Shown: piece after piece, positions 17,520 through 19,565 of the stretch
Layout: each line of letters begins with the position of its first letter
Position numbering within the stretch: the first letter of the stretch is position 1
Source of the DNA: an uncultured Oscillospiraceae bacterium
Lineage (GTDB): Bacteria > Bacillota_A > Clostridia > Oscillospirales > Oscillospiraceae
Length of the DNA stretch: 19,565 nucleotides
Direction: 5' to 3'
Assembly: GCA_947631215.1 (NCBI GenBank)
Contig: CANRKN010000029.1
Location: forward strand, 1 to 19,565
Made by a program: the position numbers and the translations under genes
The notes under the pieces: model-generated
Database searches by the model: none
What the model saw: only the letters and a program-made list of their open reading frames with translations
What the model was told of the DNA's origin: nothing

Positions 17520-17550
17520 ATGGAATAAACTACCAAGAAATGGAATTAAC
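17520..17550 (+). repeat. Direct repeat ATGGAATWAAC at 20-bp spacing upstream of abrB
   Basis: ATGGAATAAAC (17520-17530) recurs as ATGGAATTAAC (17540-17550), one mismatch, exactly 20 bp apart (about two helical turns). It lies in an unusually AT-rich stretch (17500-17580) within a GC-rich chromosome, 50-80 bp before the abrB -35. TACCAA also occurs twice (17531-17536, 17575-17580). It may be a regulator-binding site. Confidence 0.4.
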
Positions 17551-17598
17551 ATATAGTGAAAATGTACTAAAATTTACCAATACCCCCCACTTGCCCCG

Positions 17599-17627
17599 TT
17601 GACAATTCCCTGGGTATATGATACCGT
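17599..17627 (+). promoter_or_regulatory. Probable abrB promoter
   Basis: Perfect TTGACA (17599-17604) with a weak TACCGT (17622-17627) at 17 nt. A better-looking TATGAT (17617-17622) is too close for this -35. The start would be near 17634, before GGGGGG and the ATG at 17667. Confidence 0.5.
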
Positions 17628-17666
17628 CATCGTCAGGAGATCATAGGGTGATAAGGGGGGATAAGC

Positions 17667-17912
17667 ATGAAGTCGACCGGGATCGTCCGCAAGGTGGATG
17701 AGCTGGGCCGTATCGTCCTGCCCATCGAGCTGCGCCGGACCCTGGACATCGCGGAGCGGGACGCGCTGGAGATATTCGTCTCCGAGGATACCATCATGCT
17801 GAAGAAATATCAGCCGGCCTGCGTATTCTGCGACAGCTCCAAGAACATCATCACCTACAAGGGCAAGAACGTCTGCACCGCGTGCATCAGCACGCTGGCC
17901 GACAAGGCTTGA
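17667..17912 (+). CDS. abrB: AbrB family transition-state regulator with Cys4 tail
   Basis: This 81-residue DNA-binding protein has an N-terminal swapped-hairpin AbrB domain nearly identical to Bacillus AbrB (STGIVRKVDELGRIVLPIEL, then RRTLDIAERDALEIFV). The C-terminal half is unlike Bacillus AbrB: it carries CVFC (52-55) and CTAC (70-73) separated by 14 residues, a likely zinc-ribbon knuckle pair found in clostridial homologs. In Bacillus AbrB represses post-exponential genes. The ATG at 17667 follows a GGGGGG-containing ribosome site (17655-17660) by 6 nt. It forms a single-gene unit, with AT-rich upstream DNA as expected for an autoregulated AbrB gene. Confidence 0.92.
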   Translation: MKSTGIVRKVDELGRIVLPIELRRTLDIAERDALEIFVSEDTIMLKKYQPACVFCDSSKNIITYKGKNVCTACISTLADKA

Positions 17913-17927
17913 ACCTCTTGTGATCTT

Positions 17928-17970
17928 AAAAAAGATCGCGCTCCCCCGGCGGAGGAGCGCGGTCTTTTTT
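17928..17970. terminator. Bidirectional terminator between abrB and rplT
   Basis: AAAAAAGATCGCGCT (17928-17942) pairs with AGCGCGGTCTTTTTT (17956-17970), 15 bp with one wobble. Six T residues on plus and six on minus serve the convergent abrB and infC-rpmI-rplT units. Confidence 0.92.
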
Positions 17971-17980
17971 GTTCCTTCTT

Positions 17981-18334
17981 TTACAGGGCGGCCTTGGCCT
18001 TCTCCACCAGAGCGGTGAAAGCGGCGGGGTCGTTGATCGCGGTCTCGGACAGCATCTTCCGGTTCATGTTGACGCCGGCCAGCTTCAGGCCGTGCATGAA
18101 CTGGGAATAGTTGATGCCGTTGAGCTTGCAGCCCGCGCTGATACGGGCGATCCAGAGCTGCCGGAAGTCGCGCTTGCGCTGCTTGCGGCCCACATAGGCG
18201 TAGCGGAGGCTCTTCATGACGGCCTGGTTGGCCATCTTATAATGCCGGGACTTGCTGCCCCAGTAACCCTTGGCCATGCCGAGGATCTTATTTCTTCTCT
18301 TGCGCGTCATCATCGCGCCCTTGATACGTGCCAT
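17981..18334 (-). CDS. rplT: 50S ribosomal protein L20
   Basis: This 117-residue, very basic protein is an early assembly factor of the large subunit that binds 23S rRNA, and in Firmicutes it represses its own operon. The sequence is canonical: [20 protein letters not shown], then [38 protein letters not shown] and [19 protein letters not shown] at 18334 follows AGGAGG, which overlaps the rpmI stop codon region; the gap to rpmI is 15 nt. It is the last gene of infC-rpmI-rplT and ends 11 nt before the shared terminator. Confidence 0.98.
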   Translation of the reverse strand: MARIKGAMMTRKRRNKILGMAKGYWGSKSRHYKMANQAVMKSLRYAYVGRKQRKRDFRQLWIARISAGCKLNGINYSQFMHGLKLAGVNMNRKMLSETAINDPAAFTALVEKAKAAL

Positions 18335-18349
18335 CTTTCGTTGTCCTCC

Positions 18350-18553
18350 TTATTTGTACGGGATCATGCGCTTGACGGTAGCGGCGTTGGTGCTGTCGGC
18401 GTAGGCGCCCTTGCGCAGGCCGCGCTTACGCTTGGTGGTCTTGCCGTGGCCGTTGAGCAGATGGCTCTTGAAGGCGTGGGCACGCTTGACCTTGCCGTTC
18501 TTGGTCAGGGAGAAGCGCTTTTTGGAAGCGCTGTGGGTCTTCAGTTTCGGCAT
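18350..18553 (-). CDS. rpmI: 50S ribosomal protein L35
   Basis: This 67-residue basic protein of the large ribosomal subunit has the canonical sequence PKLKTHSASKKRFSLTKNGK and the ending TVKRMIPY. Its ATG at 18553 lies 1 nt after the infC stop, with GGAGACG inside the end of infC acting as ribosome site. Translational coupling with infC is likely. Confidence 0.98.
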   Translation of the reverse strand: MPKLKTHSASKKRFSLTKNGKVKRAHAFKSHLLNGHGKTTKRKRGLRKGAYADSTNAATVKRMIPYK

Positions 18554-18554
18554 A

Positions 18555-19118
18555 TCAGTTCGTCTCCTTTGCTTTTTCTTGCTTGGGCTGTTTCTTTGGC
18601 GGGGTCTGGGCCTTCGGCGAGAGGAACTCGGTCATGAGCCGGCCCTCCAGCTTCGCGCCCTTGTCTACTTTCGCGATCTCCGCGCATTCGGCGGCAAAGC
18701 GCTCCAAAAGCTGCTTGCCCAGGTCGGTGTGGGCCATCTCGCGGCCCCGGAAGCGCACCGTTACCTTCAGGCGGTCGCCCTCGGACAGGAACTTCTGGCC
18801 GCTGCGAAGCTTCACCAGGAAGTCGTTCTCGCCGATGGAGGGAGACATGCGTATCTCCTTGACCTCGATGACGTGCTGGTTCTTTTTGGCCTCCTTCTCC
18901 CGCTTTGCCTGCTCGAAGCGGAACTTGCCGTAGTCCATGATCTTGCACACCGGGGGCTTCGCCGCCGGCGAGATCATCACCAGGTCAAGCTCACGCTCCT
19001 CCGCGATCTTCAAAGCCTCGTCGGAGGACATGATGCCCAACTGCTCGCCATCCTCGCCGATCAGGCGTACCTGCGGCTCCTGGATATCCTCGTTGAGAGG
19101 ATGCGTTACGTTCGCTAT
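18555..19118 (-). CDS. infC: Translation initiation factor IF-3, probable AUA start
   Basis: This 187-residue IF-3 binds the 30S subunit and controls start-codon fidelity. The body is canonical: EPQVRLIGEDGEQLGIMSS, AKPPVCKIMDYGKFRFEQ, the helical linker (EKEAKKNQHVIEVKEIR), RFRGREMAHTDLGKQLLERF, and a Lys/Gln/Pro-rich tail. The conserved N-terminus is in frame upstream of any ATG, GTG or usable TTG. The open frame is bounded by a TAA directly before AAGGAGGTG. The codon with suitable spacing (10 nt after GGAGG) is ATA at 19118-19116, followed by ANVTHPLNEDIQ. Rare AUU or AUA starts are characteristic of infC and permit autoregulation. A start further in (TTG at 19040) would delete conserved N-domain residues. 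Confidence 0.93.
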   Translation of the reverse strand: MANVTHPLNEDIQEPQVRLIGEDGEQLGIMSSDEALKIAEERELDLVMISPAAKPPVCKIMDYGKFRFEQAKREKEAKKNQHVIEVKEIRMSPSIGENDFLVKLRSGQKFLSEGDRLKVTVRFRGREMAHTDLGKQLLERFAAECAEIAKVDKGAKLEGRLMTEFLSPKAQTPPKKQPKQEKAKETN

Positions 19119-19271
19119 TGCCGGAGCACCTCCTTACATGAATAACAAAAGCGCGGATACAGGACGTATCCGCGCAATACTCGCTTCTTCCCAAGGGAAA
19201 AGGGCTTGCGGCCGCGGCGCGCGCATAAAGGCGGCCGGGCGAGGACGGATACCATGCGTCCTGCTTTGTGC
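19119..19271 (-). promoter_or_regulatory. infC-rpmI-rplT leader, probable L20-type attenuator
   Basis: About 150 nt of GC-rich, hairpin-rich RNA between the promoter start (near 19271) and the ATA start. It ends in an intrinsic terminator (19151-19175). The segment GUAUCCG (RNA from 19252 to 19246) can pair with CGGAUAC, the 5' arm of that terminator (19172-19166), making an antiterminator. In Bacillus the same operon is controlled by L20 binding its leader and promoting termination. Position and layout match; I did not align it to the Rfam L20 leader. Confidence 0.7.
19151..19175 (-). terminator. Leader attenuator terminator of infC operon
   Basis: A perfect 10-bp stem GCGCGGATAC / GTATCCGCGC around a 5-nt loop, followed on the minus strand by TTTTGTTATT. 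It lies upstream of infC, not after a gene, so it acts as an attenuator. Confidence 0.85.
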
Positions 19272-19277
19272 CCTGAT

Positions 19278-19306
19278 AATATACCAGTTTATCCCCCGTT
19301 TGTCAA
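19278..19306 (-). promoter_or_regulatory. Promoter of infC-rpmI-rplT
   Basis: On the minus strand perfect TTGACA (19301-19306), a 17-nt spacer and TATATT (19278-19283). It lies just after the deoC stop codon (19323-19325). No terminator is visible between deoC and this promoter. Confidence 0.85.
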
Positions 19307-19322
19307 GAAAATATTTGTTGAC

Positions 19323-19565
19323 TCAGTACTCCGTGGGCTCCGTCGGTTTCTCCTCCGCCGCCGGGGCCTCCGGCGCGGCGGGGACGGTCTCGGCCGGGGC
19401 CTTCTCCAGCTCCTTCACCAGCTTCACGATGCGGCTGGTGCCCAGGCGCTCGGCGCCCAGAGCGATCATATCCTCCGCGTCCTGGAGCGTGGCGATGCCG
19501 CCGGCGGCCTTCACCTTCACGTGGGGGCCGCAGTTGTCCCGGAGGAGCTTCACGTCCTCCCGGGT
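19323..19565 (-). CDS. deoC: Deoxyribose-phosphate aldolase, C-terminal part (cut by right edge)
   Basis: The last 80 residues of DeoC, which cleaves 2-deoxyribose-5-phosphate to glyceraldehyde-3-phosphate and acetaldehyde. [13 protein letters not shown] and [19 protein letters not shown] match the family; the second Lys of KVKAAGG corresponds to a conserved active-site lysine, and [14 protein letters not shown] is the phosphate-binding end. The reading frame is open to the window edge, so the gene continues beyond. After the normal end there is an unusual tail of about 26 residues, rich in Ala, Pro and Glu ([20 protein letters not shown]), ending PTEPTEY. Many DeoC proteins lack such a tail. 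It is transcribed toward infC, which has its own promoter. Confidence 0.88.
   Translation of the reverse strand, partial: TREDVKLLRDNCGPHVKVKAAGGIATLQDAEDMIALGAERLGTSRIVKLVKELEKAPAETVPAAPEAPAAEEKPTEPTEY

Overview
The window is a GC-rich chromosomal segment of ordinary, tightly packed bacterial genes. It is most likely from a high-GC member of the Clostridia (Oscillospiraceae-like gut Firmicutes). This rests on strong AGGAGG ribosome sites, sigma-A-type promoters, a V-type ATPase, AzlCD, an AbrB ortholog with a Cys4 tail, a DUF1934-argS pair (as ywiB-argS in Bacillus) and an infC-rpmI-rplT operon. The taxonomic call is inference. I see no insertion sequence, prophage, CRISPR array, tRNA or rRNA.

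Layout. 1-2651 (minus): start of a V-type ATPase operon (G/H-like stalk subunit, subunit I, subunit K running off the left edge). 2822-3919 (plus): azlC-azlD, branched-chain amino acid exporter. 3959-5701 (minus): a two-gene operon of a DUF1643 protein and a DUF2974/Mbeg1-like alpha/beta hydrolase. 5790-8435 (plus): U32-family protein and the manganese exporter mntP. 8523-10193: glnS. 10282-12193: a HAD-IB phosphatase, then xpt with a second HAD phosphatase. 12220-13795: a long structured leader and the magnesium channel gene mgtE. 13852-14629 (minus): an XRE regulator with its DUF2975 membrane partner. 14822-15232 (minus): an acidic protein of unknown function. 15376-17467 (plus): DUF1934 gene and argS. 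17667-17912: abrB. 17981-19118 (minus): infC-rpmI-rplT. 19323-19565 (minus): the 3' end of deoC.

The most interesting parts are regulatory. The roughly 200-nt mgtE leader carries a 22-codon upstream ORF with its own Shine-Dalgarno. Its pairings fall into two mutually exclusive sets, which expose or hide both the upstream start codon and the mgtE ribosome site. I do not recognise it as the M-box or any other riboswitch I know. infC appears to start at AUA and is preceded by an intrinsic terminator with a competing antiterminator. Two genes (HAD-IB phosphatase and DUF1934) have a -10 box only 6-7 nt before the ATG and no Shine-Dalgarno, so they look leaderless. A promoter-like and terminator-like pair at 14698-14814 with no plus-strand gene suggests a small RNA.

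Promoters and hairpins were read by eye. No homology search, folding program or alignment was run.
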